Part shown: one piece after another, positions 43,153 through 52,199 of the stretch
Position numbering within the stretch: the first letter of the stretch is position 1
Layout: each line of letters starts with the position of its first letter
From: Caldilineaceae bacterium
GTDB taxonomy: Bacteria; Chloroflexota; Anaerolineae; Caldilineales; Caldilineaceae
Length of the DNA: 64,000 nt
Assembly: GCA_020634755.1 (NCBI GenBank)
Contig: JACKBC010000006.1
Coordinates: 1-64,000, forward strand
Direction of reading: 5' to 3'
Program-made: the position numbers and the translations under genes
Notes under the pieces: generated by a model
The model's database searches: none
Told to the model about the DNA's origin: nothing
Seen by the model: only the letters and a program-made list of their open reading frames with translations

Positions 43153-44175
43153 ATGTCGAATCCAACCATTCGTTTTGCCGCCATTGGGTTGAATCACGGC
43201 CACATCTATGGCCAAACCAGCATTTTGCTCAACGCCGGTGCTGAATTAGTCTCAGTCTATTCTGAAGAAGCCGATCTGCTGGCCGAATACACAGCGCGCT
43301 TTCCGCAAGCCAAAGCGGCGCGCAGCAAGCAGGAAATTCTGGATGATGAATCGATCCAGCTCATTATTAGCGCCGCCATTCCGTGCGACCGCGCGCCCCT
43401 GGGCATCGAGGTCATGCGTCACGGTAAAGATTACATGTCCGACAAGCCGGGCTTTACCTCGCTGGACCAATTGGAGCAGGTGCGGCAGGTGGCGGCAGAA
43501 ACGGGCCGCATCTACTCGATCGATTACAGTGAGCGCTTTGAGAATCAGTCCACCGTCAAAGCGGGCGAATTGGTCCGTGCTGGCGCCATTGGCCAGGTCA
43601 TCCAGACGATTGGGTTGGGGCCGCATTTGCGCCGCTTCCATACGCGGCCGGAGTGGTTCTTTGAAGAAGAAAAGTATGGCGGCATTCTGTGTGATATTGG
43701 TTCGCACCAGTTTGATCAATATCTCTATTTTACCGGTGCTACGGAGGCTGAAATTGTGGCTTCGCAAGTGGCCAATTATCATCATCCGCAATATCCTGGA
43801 CTGCAAGACTTTGGCGATGTCGTGGTGCGCAGCCCGGGCTGTAGCGGCTACATCCGCGTGGACTGGTTTACCCCCGACGGCCTGCCCACCTGGGGCGATA
43901 CGCGGCTGACCGTGATTGGCACCGAGGGATATATTGAGGTGCGCAAAAATTGTGATATTGCCGGGCGCCCCGGGGGTAACCATCTTTTCTTGGTGAATGG
44001 GCAAGAGGTGCAATATGTGGACTGTAGTGATGTGCCGCTGACGTATGGGCGGCTGCTCATTGATGACGTTCTCAACCGCACCGAGACCGCCATGACGCAA
44101 GAACATTGTCTATTGGCTTCCCAGCTGGCGCTGCAAGCCCAGGCCCAGGCCACCCGCCTTGGCCATTTGCGTTGA
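43153..44175 (+). CDS. Gfo/Idh/MocA-family oxidoreductase
   Basis: 340-aa NAD(P)-dependent sugar dehydrogenase. The N-terminal Rossmann part begins RFAAIGLNHGHIYGQ (the usual GxGxxG is degenerate here) and contains MRHGKDYMSDKPGFTSLDQ, with the EKP-like Lys motif as DKP. The C-terminal alpha/beta domain carries GGILCDIGSHQFDQYLYFTG, the Asp and His being the catalytic GGG/xDxxxH equivalent, and TPDGLPTWGD. TAAGGAAATTACC lies just before ATG, a fair ribosome-binding site. Substrates in this family are sugars or sugar derivatives. Separated from the previous genes by a palindrome but followed closely by four more. Confidence 0.92.
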   Translation: MSNPTIRFAAIGLNHGHIYGQTSILLNAGAELVSVYSEEADLLAEYTARFPQAKAARSKQEILDDESIQLIISAAIPCDRAPLGIEVMRHGKDYMSDKPGFTSLDQLEQVRQVAAETGRIYSIDYSERFENQSTVKAGELVRAGAIGQVIQTIGLGPHLRRFHTRPEWFFEEEKYGGILCDIGSHQFDQYLYFTGATEAEIVASQVANYHHPQYPGLQDFGDVVVRSPGCSGYIRVDWFTPDGLPTWGDTRLTVIGTEGYIEVRKNCDIAGRPGGNHLFLVNGQEVQYVDCSDVPLTYGRLLIDDVLNRTETAMTQEHCLLASQLALQAQAQATRLGHLR

Positions 44176-44188
44176 GAATGCCAAACTG

Positions 44189-45103
44189 ATGCATGTAACG
44201 CGTTTTGCCGCCAATCCCATCATTGTGCCGGAGATGGACCCATCCATCGGCGCCAATATTAACGGACCAACCTTGATGCGTGCGCCCGAGTGGCTGCCGA
44301 ATCGCTTGGGGGAGTACTATCTCTACTTTGCGCATCACCAGGGACAGTTCATTCGGCTGGCCTATGCAGATGCGTTGGCTGGCCCCTGGCACATCTATGG
44401 TCCGGGCACGCTGCGTCTGGAACAGACGCCCTGTTACGGGCATATTGCGTCGCCGGATGTCCATGTGGATGAGCAGAACCAGCGCATTATCATGTATTAT
44501 CACGGCCCGGCCATAGATCGCACCGCAGCCGCGCTCGATCCGGTTACGCAGCGCTTTCCGACGTTGGGCGGTCAACGCAGCCTGGTAGCAACGTCCACCG
44601 ATGGCGTCACCTTTGTCTCGGGCAATGAACTGTTGGGCTCGAGCTATTTTCGCGTTTTCCAGTGGCAGGCGTGGACCTATGCATTGGGCATGCCGGGTAT
44701 CTTCTATCGTTCCGCCAATGGCTTTACGAACTTTGAAATTGGCCCCATGTTGTTTAATCAGAACATGCGCCACGCGGCCCTGAAGCGGGTGGGACACATG
44801 CTGCATGTTTTCTATTCACAGGCCGGCGACTGCCCAGAGCACATTTTGCATGCTGCCATCGATCTGCGGCCGGATTGGATGCAGTGGCGCGAATCGTCGG
44901 TGCAGTCGGTTTTGCAGCCGGTGGAAGCGTACGAAGGGGCTGATTTACCGCTGACGCCATCGCAACGCGGCGCCATTCATCAGCGCGTGCGGCAGCTGCG
45001 CGACCCCGCTATTTTTGACGAAGATGCTCACACGTATCTGCTTTATAGCGTAGCGGGCGAAAGCGGTATTGCCATTGCCGAAATAGAGGAGTTTGCCCAA
45101 TGA
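44189..45103 (+). CDS. Glycosidase-like beta-propeller protein (GH32/43/130-like fold)
   Basis: About 304 aa from ATG at 44189; a TTG ten codons earlier would overlap the previous stop. The pattern of short repeated beta motifs (YYLYFAHHQGQFIRLAYAD, GPWHIYGP, IASPDVHVDEQNQRIIMYYHG, HTYLLYSVAGESGIAIAE) is that of five-bladed glycosidase propellers. Acidic residues in SPDVHVD and in the blade starts could be catalytic but I cannot confirm them. No signal peptide, so it would act in the cytoplasm. Fits a role in removing or phosphorolysing a sugar unit for the cluster. Family not firmly named. Confidence 0.72.
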   Translation: MHVTRFAANPIIVPEMDPSIGANINGPTLMRAPEWLPNRLGEYYLYFAHHQGQFIRLAYADALAGPWHIYGPGTLRLEQTPCYGHIASPDVHVDEQNQRIIMYYHGPAIDRTAAALDPVTQRFPTLGGQRSLVATSTDGVTFVSGNELLGSSYFRVFQWQAWTYALGMPGIFYRSANGFTNFEIGPMLFNQNMRHAALKRVGHMLHVFYSQAGDCPEHILHAAIDLRPDWMQWRESSVQSVLQPVEAYEGADLPLTPSQRGAIHQRVRQLRDPAIFDEDAHTYLLYSVAGESGIAIAEIEEFAQ

Positions 45104-46008
45104 GCCACAGCAATCGTCTGGAATTAGTGCACAATCAAGGGTGGGATGAGCGCATTCTGGTCTGCCGAAATGGTGAGCTGGTCGACACATTTATTGTGGT
45201 GACCGATAATCATGTTGTACTCATCGACACGGTGATCAACCCAACAACCGCGGCCAAAATGGTCGAATTTGCGCAACCGTATTTGACCGGTGGCCGGTCG
45301 CTCTTGGTGGTAAACACCCATGCCGATTACGATCATGCCTGGGGTAATCAGCTTTTTGTGGGGGCGGCCGCGCGCCACGCAGCGCCGATCATTGCCACGC
45401 GGCTGTGTGCAGAGCGATTTGCTGGGCCAAAGGATGTCGAGACGCTGGCTGAATTTCAAGCAAAAGAGCCAGCGATTTTTGACGAAGTCAAGCTAACCGC
45501 GCCCACGCTCCTCTTTGACCAGACGTTGACCATCCAAGGTGGCGACTTGTCGTTGGAACTCTTTGCCACTCCTGGCCACACAGCTGATCATCTGTCCATC
45601 TATATTCCCGAAATTCGCACGCTGTTGGCGGCAGATGCGGCTGAACTGCCCTACCCATTTGCGCGCACGGTAGATGGTCTGCCCGCTATGCGCGCGTCTC
45701 TGGCAAAATTAGCCGCGCTGGAAGCCGATTATGTGTTATACTGTCATGCACCGGTGACGATTGGTAGACAACTTCTCAATGATAATCTGGCCTACTTTGA
45801 TGCATTGGAGGCGCACTGCCGGCAATGGTTGGCGCAAAGTCCGGCCGCCCCGGCTGCGGATGACGTCGCCTTGATTGCGCAATTGGGCTGCCTATATGAC
45901 GCGATTACGCCGCAGGGCAGCGCCTGGGCGCACGTCGCCCCGTACTATCGCGTGCAGGGTCATGCCGCGCAAATTCGCATGATGCTGGAGCATTTGCAAA
46001 AAAAGTAG
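45100..46008 (+). CDS. MBL-fold metallo-hydrolase
   Basis: 302-aa metallo-beta-lactamase fold. The first metal motif reads NTHADYDHAWGN, i.e. HxDxDH with Asp where many members have the second His, a variant known in this superfamily. Later ligands are in ATPGHTADHLS, LLAADAAELP and YCHAP. Start ATG overlaps the previous stop (ATGA). Family members hydrolyse esters, lactones or thioesters; a lactonase in a sugar-acid route is a reasonable guess. Residues about 240-300 form an extra helical C-terminus. Confidence 0.87.
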   Translation: MSHSNRLELVHNQGWDERILVCRNGELVDTFIVVTDNHVVLIDTVINPTTAAKMVEFAQPYLTGGRSLLVVNTHADYDHAWGNQLFVGAAARHAAPIIATRLCAERFAGPKDVETLAEFQAKEPAIFDEVKLTAPTLLFDQTLTIQGGDLSLELFATPGHTADHLSIYIPEIRTLLAADAAELPYPFARTVDGLPAMRASLAKLAALEADYVLYCHAPVTIGRQLLNDNLAYFDALEAHCRQWLAQSPAAPAADDVALIAQLGCLYDAITPQGSAWAHVAPYYRVQGHAAQIRMMLEHLQKK

Positions 46009-46045
46009 AAACTTTGAAATTCATCACAACACCAAGGAGAAAGTC

Positions 46046-46984
46046 ATGTCTTTGGATACACCAACCCTGTTGGAAGCGCTAAATGCGCCCACCACGATCC
46101 CGATTATACCCTTTAAAGATGGCCAGGTTGATTTTGCCGCCCATGCCAAGAATATTGACTATTTGATGAGCCACAACTATTTGGACAATGGCCGGCGGCG
46201 CGTGATCTCTGTGGCGGGCACCAGCCTGATTCATCACATCGATCTGGTCGATCAGACGCGCATTTTTGATGAGACTGGCCGCGTGATGGGGAGCGACGGT
46301 GTGCTCATGTCGGCCATTGTGCCCAATCCGCTAGGCGATGCGGCGCGGCTTATTGAAGAGCAGGCACAACTTCAGCGCCCGCCAGATGTCTATTTAGTGA
46401 TGCCGCTCACGGGCATCGGCAGCCCCGAAGGTACGTATGAAACCTTTATGGAGTTTGGCGAGCGCGTGGGCAATGCCTGTGGCGCACGGCTGCTCTACTA
46501 CTTCCGCCAGGAGCGTGATCGGGAGGCCGTAATTCGGTTGCTCATCGATTCGCCTCACTTTGTAGGAGTAAAGATTGGCACGGGGGTGGCCGATGTGGCG
46601 CCTTTTGTAGAAGGTGTTGGCGACAATGCCATGGTCATCTGGGGCATTGGGGATCGCAGCACAAATGGGGTGGAGATGGGCGCTCGCGGGCACACTTCCG
46701 GCACGGCGGTGCTCTGCGCACGGGCGGCCGATGAGATCAACAACGCGCAGCGACGTGGTGATTATGCCGCCGCCCGGGCCGTAGAAGCGGTGCTCGATGG
46801 GCTGGAAGAAATTCGCTTCCGCAATGGGCGTGTCTATAATTATGCCGCTGTGGTAGAGGCCATGCACCTCAGTGGTTTTGATGATATTGAAGGCGGTGAG
46901 GGTGGTCCTTTTAATCCGCGCGTGCCGGCAAGCGTCGCAGAGGAGATTCGATGCACAATTGAGCCGCTGCTGGCCTATCATTAA
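46046..46984 (+). CDS. DapA/dihydrodipicolinate synthase-family aldolase
   Basis: 312-aa class I aldolase/lyase of the DHDPS/NAL family. The Schiff-base Lys lies in HFVGVKIGTG and the catalytic Tyr in RLLYYFRQ. The start has TTIPIIPFKDGQVDFAAHAKNI, typical of the family, and then ISVAGTS in place of the usual GTTGE loop. This makes it a catabolic paralogue (keto-deoxy sugar acid dehydratase or aldolase) rather than lysine-pathway DapA. AAGGAGAAA precedes ATG. Last metabolic gene of the cluster; the hybrid kinase begins 25 bp later. Confidence 0.88.
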   Translation: MSLDTPTLLEALNAPTTIPIIPFKDGQVDFAAHAKNIDYLMSHNYLDNGRRRVISVAGTSLIHHIDLVDQTRIFDETGRVMGSDGVLMSAIVPNPLGDAARLIEEQAQLQRPPDVYLVMPLTGIGSPEGTYETFMEFGERVGNACGARLLYYFRQERDREAVIRLLIDSPHFVGVKIGTGVADVAPFVEGVGDNAMVIWGIGDRSTNGVEMGARGHTSGTAVLCARAADEINNAQRRGDYAAARAVEAVLDGLEEIRFRNGRVYNYAAVVEAMHLSGFDDIEGGEGGPFNPRVPASVAEEIRCTIEPLLAYH

Positions 46985-47009
46985 GGTGTGGTAAATCGGA
47001 GTTTGCTGA

Positions 47010-48878
47010 ATGTGGCTGAAAACGCCCAAGGTCTTTTATAGCTTGATACCGGCTGTGGTCGCCATGCTGCTCGTTGCGGGCGCGGTGATGGTGCACAACC
47101 AATATAAGGCTGCTATCCAATCGCAAATTATTGCGTATCAGCAGACCGAATTGGAGATTGTGCGTGTGGTGGCGCGCAGCATTGAGGCCTATGTCCAGGT
47201 GCAAGTTGGCACACTAAAGCGCACCGATATTGCACAAATTGAAGAGGAGATCTTTACACAGTTTATTGCGCCCATCCATCTGCTGGAGAAGGGCGATGCC
47301 TGGATATACGCTCCTGACCATGTGGTATTCGATCCCAGTTCGGATTTTCCGACTGAGTATCGCGGCAAAAGTATGGCCGAGATCTTTATTTTGCAGTCTC
47401 CACATGGCGCGCGCAATTACGAGGCCATGACGGAAGCCGTAATGACGGGGAAAGAAGGCGTAGGTTCGTATATTTGGCTGCCCGATAAAGGTGAGGAGAT
47501 TGCGGCCTGGACGCCTGTGCGCGTCAACAATTTGGTTTGGACCGTGGGGATTTCGACGCCGCTGCCGGAGATTATTGCGGCATCCGGTATAGATAACCAG
47601 AACCAACTTTCCATTATCGGGCTAATTGTGGTGGGGCTGATCTCATCGGCCGTCCATGTGCTATGGCTAACCAACGTCAGGCGTTGGCAGCGCATGGAAG
47701 CTGAGTTTCAGACCAATCAGCAGGCGCTCTATCGGGCGCAGAAGATGGAGAGCCTGGGCGTGTTGGCCAGCGGCGTTGCCCACGATTTTAACAATTTATT
47801 AGTTGGGATTACTGGGCAAGCCGAACTGGCCAAGGTGAAATTGTCGCCCAATAGTCCGGCGCGCGCCCACATTGACCACGCCATTACGGCCGCGCGCCGG
47901 GCGGCTGAATTGATTGGCCACTTATTTGCCTATACGGGCCAAAATCAGCCTGAAGTCACCGCCATTGAGCTAAATGAGCTGATTCAAAACAATTTAATGC
48001 TCTTCCAAGCGGCTATCCCCAAAAGTATTGAATTGGTATCGGATCTGTTCGTGCCTTTGCCTCGCGTGAATGGGGACCGCGGTCAGATTCAGCAAGTGCT
48101 CATGAATCTCATTATCAATGCGGCCGAAGCCATTGGTCAAAATCGGGGCAAAGTGACTGTGGAAACGGCGCTGACGGAGATTACCAGCCTCAATTGGGGG
48201 CAGAGCATGCCAACAAACGAACCCCTCTACCCTGGGCCATATGTAGTAGTTACCGTCAAAGATAACGGCTCTGGTATGGATGCCGATACGCTTTCTAAAA
48301 TCTTTGATCCCTTTTTTACGACGAAATTTACGGGGCGCGGCCTGGGGTTGGCGTCTGTCTTGGGGATTATTCGTAGCCACAAGGGCGGCATTGAGATTCA
48401 GAGTACACCCGGTGTGGGCACACAATTCAAAATCTTTATCCCCGCAGCTATAGAAGAGGCGGCAGAAGCGGTCGATGAGCATCCCATTATCGATGAAGAT
48501 TATGACAAGCTGATCTTGATCATTGATGATGAAGAATTTGTGCGTTCGGCCGCGGCCGGTATGTTGCGCGTCAAAGGCTTTGACGTGGTCACTGTGGATA
48601 ATGGCGAAGATGGTGTCGACTTCTTTCGCAGCTGCCCTGAAGAAGTAGGGTTGGTGCTGCTCGATCTATCTATGCCGGGCATGACCGGCGAAGAGACGCT
48701 GGCCCAATTGCGCGCAATTTCACCCACTACGGCCGTGCTGCTCTCGTCTGGATACAGCCAATCCACGCTCCCGCAACGGCTCAAGGAATTGGGCGCCACT
48801 GGCTTTATTGCCAAGCCATATACATCGGATCAATTGCATCTAGCCATTCGGCAATATCTACAAAGTTCGCCTGTATAA
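47010..48878 (+). CDS. Hybrid sensor histidine kinase with C-terminal receiver
   Basis: 622 aa. Membrane helices near 8-28 and 204-225 flank an extracytoplasmic Cache-like sensor (about 30-200). No HAMP domain is evident. HisKA has MESLGVLASGVAHDFNNLLV with phospho-acceptor His (about 257). HATPase has NLIINAAEAI (N box), DNGSGMD (G1) and GRGLGLASVLGI (G2). The receiver (about 506-620) has the acidic pair IIDDEE, phospho-acceptor Asp in LVLLDLSMPGM and Lys in IAKPY. The sensor would report an external ligand, possibly the substrate of the catabolic cluster it follows. No DNA-binding output is encoded here, so a separate regulator is needed. Confidence 0.93.
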   Translation: MWLKTPKVFYSLIPAVVAMLLVAGAVMVHNQYKAAIQSQIIAYQQTELEIVRVVARSIEAYVQVQVGTLKRTDIAQIEEEIFTQFIAPIHLLEKGDAWIYAPDHVVFDPSSDFPTEYRGKSMAEIFILQSPHGARNYEAMTEAVMTGKEGVGSYIWLPDKGEEIAAWTPVRVNNLVWTVGISTPLPEIIAASGIDNQNQLSIIGLIVVGLISSAVHVLWLTNVRRWQRMEAEFQTNQQALYRAQKMESLGVLASGVAHDFNNLLVGITGQAELAKVKLSPNSPARAHIDHAITAARRAAELIGHLFAYTGQNQPEVTAIELNELIQNNLMLFQAAIPKSIELVSDLFVPLPRVNGDRGQIQQVLMNLIINAAEAIGQNRGKVTVETALTEITSLNWGQSMPTNEPLYPGPYVVVTVKDNGSGMDADTLSKIFDPFFTTKFTGRGLGLASVLGIIRSHKGGIEIQSTPGVGTQFKIFIPAAIEEAAEAVDEHPIIDEDYDKLILIIDDEEFVRSAAAGMLRVKGFDVVTVDNGEDGVDFFRSCPEEVGLVLLDLSMPGMTGEETLAQLRAISPTTAVLLSSGYSQSTLPQRLKELGATGFIAKPYTSDQLHLAIRQYLQSSPV

Positions 48879-49040
48879 TTTCCCCGCGGCAATTTATCAG
48901 CAAAGTAACACACTACAAATCACTTTTTCGTGCCATACTATACGCTGGTTGAGATGAAAACCGGGCTTTCCGTCGCATGTCAATGGTGGAATATTGTCGT
49001 GACCACGGCAGAATAACGCATCGGTTTTATGCAAAAAAGC

Positions 49041-49122
49041 TAACCATATAGGTGTTGCCACAGCCTGTCGAAGGCAACGCCGGGCTTCGACAGGCTCTGC
49101 CTTCAACGACCTATATAGTTAC
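49041..49122. repeat. Family-3 inverted-repeat element, copy 3
   Basis: Ends TAACCATATAGGT and ACCTATATAGTTA, core CTGTCGAAGGCAACGCCGGG and GCTTCGACAGGCTCTGCC. Ends differ slightly from copies 1 and 2. Lies 18 bp before the PQQ-propeller gene. Confidence 0.75.
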
Positions 49123-49139
49123 AAAAAAAGTATACCGGC

Positions 49140-52100
49140 ATGAAATTATTCCTCATCTTGCTCTTTTTATGTACATTTGTTTTGCCGCAGCCACTTTACG
49201 CACAGGACAACCTGCCCAATTGGCATATGGCTGGCGCCAACCCGCAGCGTACTTCCTGGGTGGCGGCTGAAGTGAACCCACAGCAGGCAGATAGCTTTGG
49301 CGTGCTTTGGTATCGGCCCATAGAAGCATACATTGGTCAACACGTGCAGTTGACCGCCGGCTATGGCAATATCTATGTAGCTAGCGCCCGCGGGCTCTAT
49401 GCGCTGAACGCCAACACAGGTGAAGTGACCTGGCGCTATGACACGGAATTGCCATTGGGACACTCGCCCACGGTGGTGGATGGTATGGTTTTTGTCGGCG
49501 GCCTGGATCGACGCGTTTATGCGCTGGATGCTCAAACCGGGCAGTTACGGTGGCGCTTTGAAGGTGCTCAGGCCGGCTTTACCACAAGCCCGCTGGTGGT
49601 GGAAGGCATGGTGTTGCTGGGGGGCCGCGATGGGTATTTCTACGCGCTGGATCAGCAAAATGGTCAACTGCGCTGGCAATATCCCCGCGCCGCCGAACCG
49701 CCGTTGGGGCCAATTCTCTATTCGGCGGCTTATGCCGATGGATTGGTCTACTTTGCCGCCAATGACAACCACGCCTATGCGCTGGACCTGGTGACTGGCG
49801 CCTTGCATTGGCGGTCCGAACTGCTGCCGGGGGATGGGTATCAAGCCTGGTGGCCGGTGGTCTATGGCGACAGCGTGGTCTTTTCGGGCGCCGTGGGGTA
49901 TCGTAACCGCGCGGATGTGGGCAGCAATGCCGTGGCCGCTGTGATTCCAGCCGACAGCGTCTATCAGGTGAGCGATATTGGACTTAACGACTTTATCTAT
50001 GGTATCCAGCGTGATGATCTTTTTTACCCCGGTTTTAAGGAGCCGCAGCTTCTGGGAGAGCAACGCGCAGCCTCTAACAACCCCGCCTGGACAGATGGCG
50101 CTATCGAAGTGGATGCCGGGCGCGCAACCGAATATTGGGAGGACGACGGCGCCATCCGCTTTGATCGTCCCACCAACAAACCGTGGCGACGGACCACTAT
50201 CATGCTGGACGCCGTCACCGGCGCCGAAATCACGCTGGACACGGACGGCGACGGCAATCCTGAATATGCGCCTTTTTTAAGCGTCGGCACCAAGTCGGGC
50301 AATCAATATCCGCCGCTGCTTATGCCGGACCAAAGCGGTACGCCCAATCAGGTGCTCTATAAGCTCAACTTTGCCGAGTACCAGCCCGAATGGAACATTT
50401 CGCGCGGCGCTGTAATGGGCTGGCAACGTGATGCCCCGCAGACGTTGCGCCTGACCAATGCCGAATTCGCCATTGATGAGCCGGTGGCGCTGTCGGGCGC
50501 CGGCAATATGCTTTTTACCAATTTGTGCTGCGATCGTGTGGCTGGCTGGTTGAATCTCAATACGGGCAAACGCGGTGAATTTTGGAACTATCATCAAACA
50601 TTGGAATCGCTGACGCTACATCTGGCGCATAACCCAGATAAGGTGCAGCCGTGGCAGCGCAGCCTGGCGCCGGGCTATGACCAGATGTGGTGGGATTCAT
50701 CCATGTGGTTGGGGTTGCCGCGCCTCTATGGCGGCTATGGCGGGCCCAATGCGGCCTATCACAACCACGGGCTGCAAAATCCGCTGGTCCCCTACGACGG
50801 CAAGCTCTTTACGCACCGCAGCAACGCCATTATTGCGTTGGGGCCTAACCCATCTACCTTGCCCGCAGACGTTGAGTTAAAGAGCACCCAGGACCAGAAT
50901 TACACGCCCACGGCTGCGGAGCATCAGGCCTATGAGTCGGCACTGGCCGCGCAGAAGATGCGTCCGCTGCTTCCCTTTGACCACGCACGGCAGGACACGC
51001 TGGCCCCAGTCACCGCGGCCGAATTGACCGGACGGCTGGAAAATGAGGTGCGCAAAATGGTAGAGGCGGGCCATCTGCGCCCCGGCTATTATGCCATTGG
51101 CCAAACTGGCTATCCCCAATTGCACGACTATTTTGCCAACCCGGGCGACACGCTGCTCACGCTGTCGCTGGCTTATCCGCATCTGTCGCCAGATTTGCAG
51201 GCTCAACTCCAACCCTATTTGCAGGCCGAATATGAACACTATTTTGCCGAAACGCTGTATACGTACACTGGCTGGTGGGAAGAGCCTGTCGATCCGGCGT
51301 TTGGTCAACTGGTTGGTCGTGAATCCATGCCGCTGCCGCCTGAAGTGGCAGCGGCGCTTAGGCTGCATCCCAAATCAACCGATCCCGGTCCAGACACGCC
51401 GTGGGCATATCCGCCACAAAATATTTATGCGCTCTGGAAATATGCCGAACTGTTTCCTGAACGGGCATCGGCAATTTATGCCAAACTGAAAGTCGAAAAT
51501 AAACTGCCCTTGCTGGCGGCCACCGCCGGTGGTCCATCACTGCCGGATGATGCGTGGCTGGCCGATAATCCGTGGGAGCACAATGCGTATATTGCGGGCG
51601 ACATTGGTTTTCTCAAGCTGCAAGAGCTGGCCGGGCAGGCTGCTGCCGATGCCGCGTTGCGCCAAACTGTGGGGGGAGAGTTGCAGCGTCTGCTTCAACT
51701 GCGCGTAGCCAACTTTACTAAAGATCAGCCGTGGGTGGGAGAGCGGCTGGAAAAAGGCAGCTGGATCCACCGCCGCGACATGAGCATTGCGCGCAACTTT
51801 CTGCATTTGACGCCGGAGCTGGCGACTTATCTGCGTCAACACGCGCTGCCCCAGATGCAAGAGGCCGTTGCCGAATATAGCTGGGTGGCCCCCTATTGGT
51901 TTGTAACGCGTTATGAAGCGTCGGTCTCTGAAGGGGTGCAGCGTCACTTGTTAGACAGCCCGGCGCTGTTTCAGGCCAAAGCGCGCATTCTGTATGAGCC
52001 GCAGCAGGAATTGGTCAAATATCTGGATGTGCCGGCGTTTGCTGTTGGGGATCTCTTTTATATGCAAAATCTGGTAGCGGCATTGGAAGCCGCACCGGCT

Positions 52101-52151
52101 GAATTCTGCGTAGCGTATGGAGAGTTTGCGCTGTGCATACCATACATGTAG
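49140..52151 (+). CDS. Secreted PQQ-like beta-propeller protein with helical C-terminus
   Basis: 1003 aa. Signal peptide about 1-22 (LFLILLFLCTFVLPQPLYA). Residues about 60-260 contain repeated blades with the tryptophan-docking pattern LYALNANTGEVTWRYD, VYALDAQTGQLRWRFEG, FYALDQQNGQLRWQYP and AYALDLVTGALHWRSE. Residues 300-600 continue as less regular beta structure with an acidic DTDGDGNPEYAPF segment resembling a calcium loop. From about 620 to the end the protein is mostly helical, rich in Trp, Tyr and Pro, with no family I recognise; it may be an alpha/alpha barrel-like domain. It lacks clear quinone-enzyme residues, so an enzymatic function is not claimed. Confidence 0.8.
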   Translation: MKLFLILLFLCTFVLPQPLYAQDNLPNWHMAGANPQRTSWVAAEVNPQQADSFGVLWYRPIEAYIGQHVQLTAGYGNIYVASARGLYALNANTGEVTWRYDTELPLGHSPTVVDGMVFVGGLDRRVYALDAQTGQLRWRFEGAQAGFTTSPLVVEGMVLLGGRDGYFYALDQQNGQLRWQYPRAAEPPLGPILYSAAYADGLVYFAANDNHAYALDLVTGALHWRSELLPGDGYQAWWPVVYGDSVVFSGAVGYRNRADVGSNAVAAVIPADSVYQVSDIGLNDFIYGIQRDDLFYPGFKEPQLLGEQRAASNNPAWTDGAIEVDAGRATEYWEDDGAIRFDRPTNKPWRRTTIMLDAVTGAEITLDTDGDGNPEYAPFLSVGTKSGNQYPPLLMPDQSGTPNQVLYKLNFAEYQPEWNISRGAVMGWQRDAPQTLRLTNAEFAIDEPVALSGAGNMLFTNLCCDRVAGWLNLNTGKRGEFWNYHQTLESLTLHLAHNPDKVQPWQRSLAPGYDQMWWDSSMWLGLPRLYGGYGGPNAAYHNHGLQNPLVPYDGKLFTHRSNAIIALGPNPSTLPADVELKSTQDQNYTPTAAEHQAYESALAAQKMRPLLPFDHARQDTLAPVTAAELTGRLENEVRKMVEAGHLRPGYYAIGQTGYPQLHDYFANPGDTLLTLSLAYPHLSPDLQAQLQPYLQAEYEHYFAETLYTYTGWWEEPVDPAFGQLVGRESMPLPPEVAAALRLHPKSTDPGPDTPWAYPPQNIYALWKYAELFPERASAIYAKLKVENKLPLLAATAGGPSLPDDAWLADNPWEHNAYIAGDIGFLKLQELAGQAAADAALRQTVGGELQRLLQLRVANFTKDQPWVGERLEKGSWIHRRDMSIARNFLHLTPELATYLRQHALPQMQEAVAEYSWVAPYWFVTRYEASVSEGVQRHLLDSPALFQAKARILYEPQQELVKYLDVPAFAVGDLFYMQNLVAALEAAPAEFCVAYGEFALCIPYM

Positions 52152-52199
52152 GGCAAGTTGGGAAACTTGCCCGGGCACGGGACCACTTGGAAAGTTGTC

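Noticed and set aside
43252..44106. Long antisense open frame (284 codons) opposite the Gfo/Idh gene
   Set aside because: It lies wholly within a well-supported gene, has no recognisable domain and an odd composition. A codon-bias shadow.
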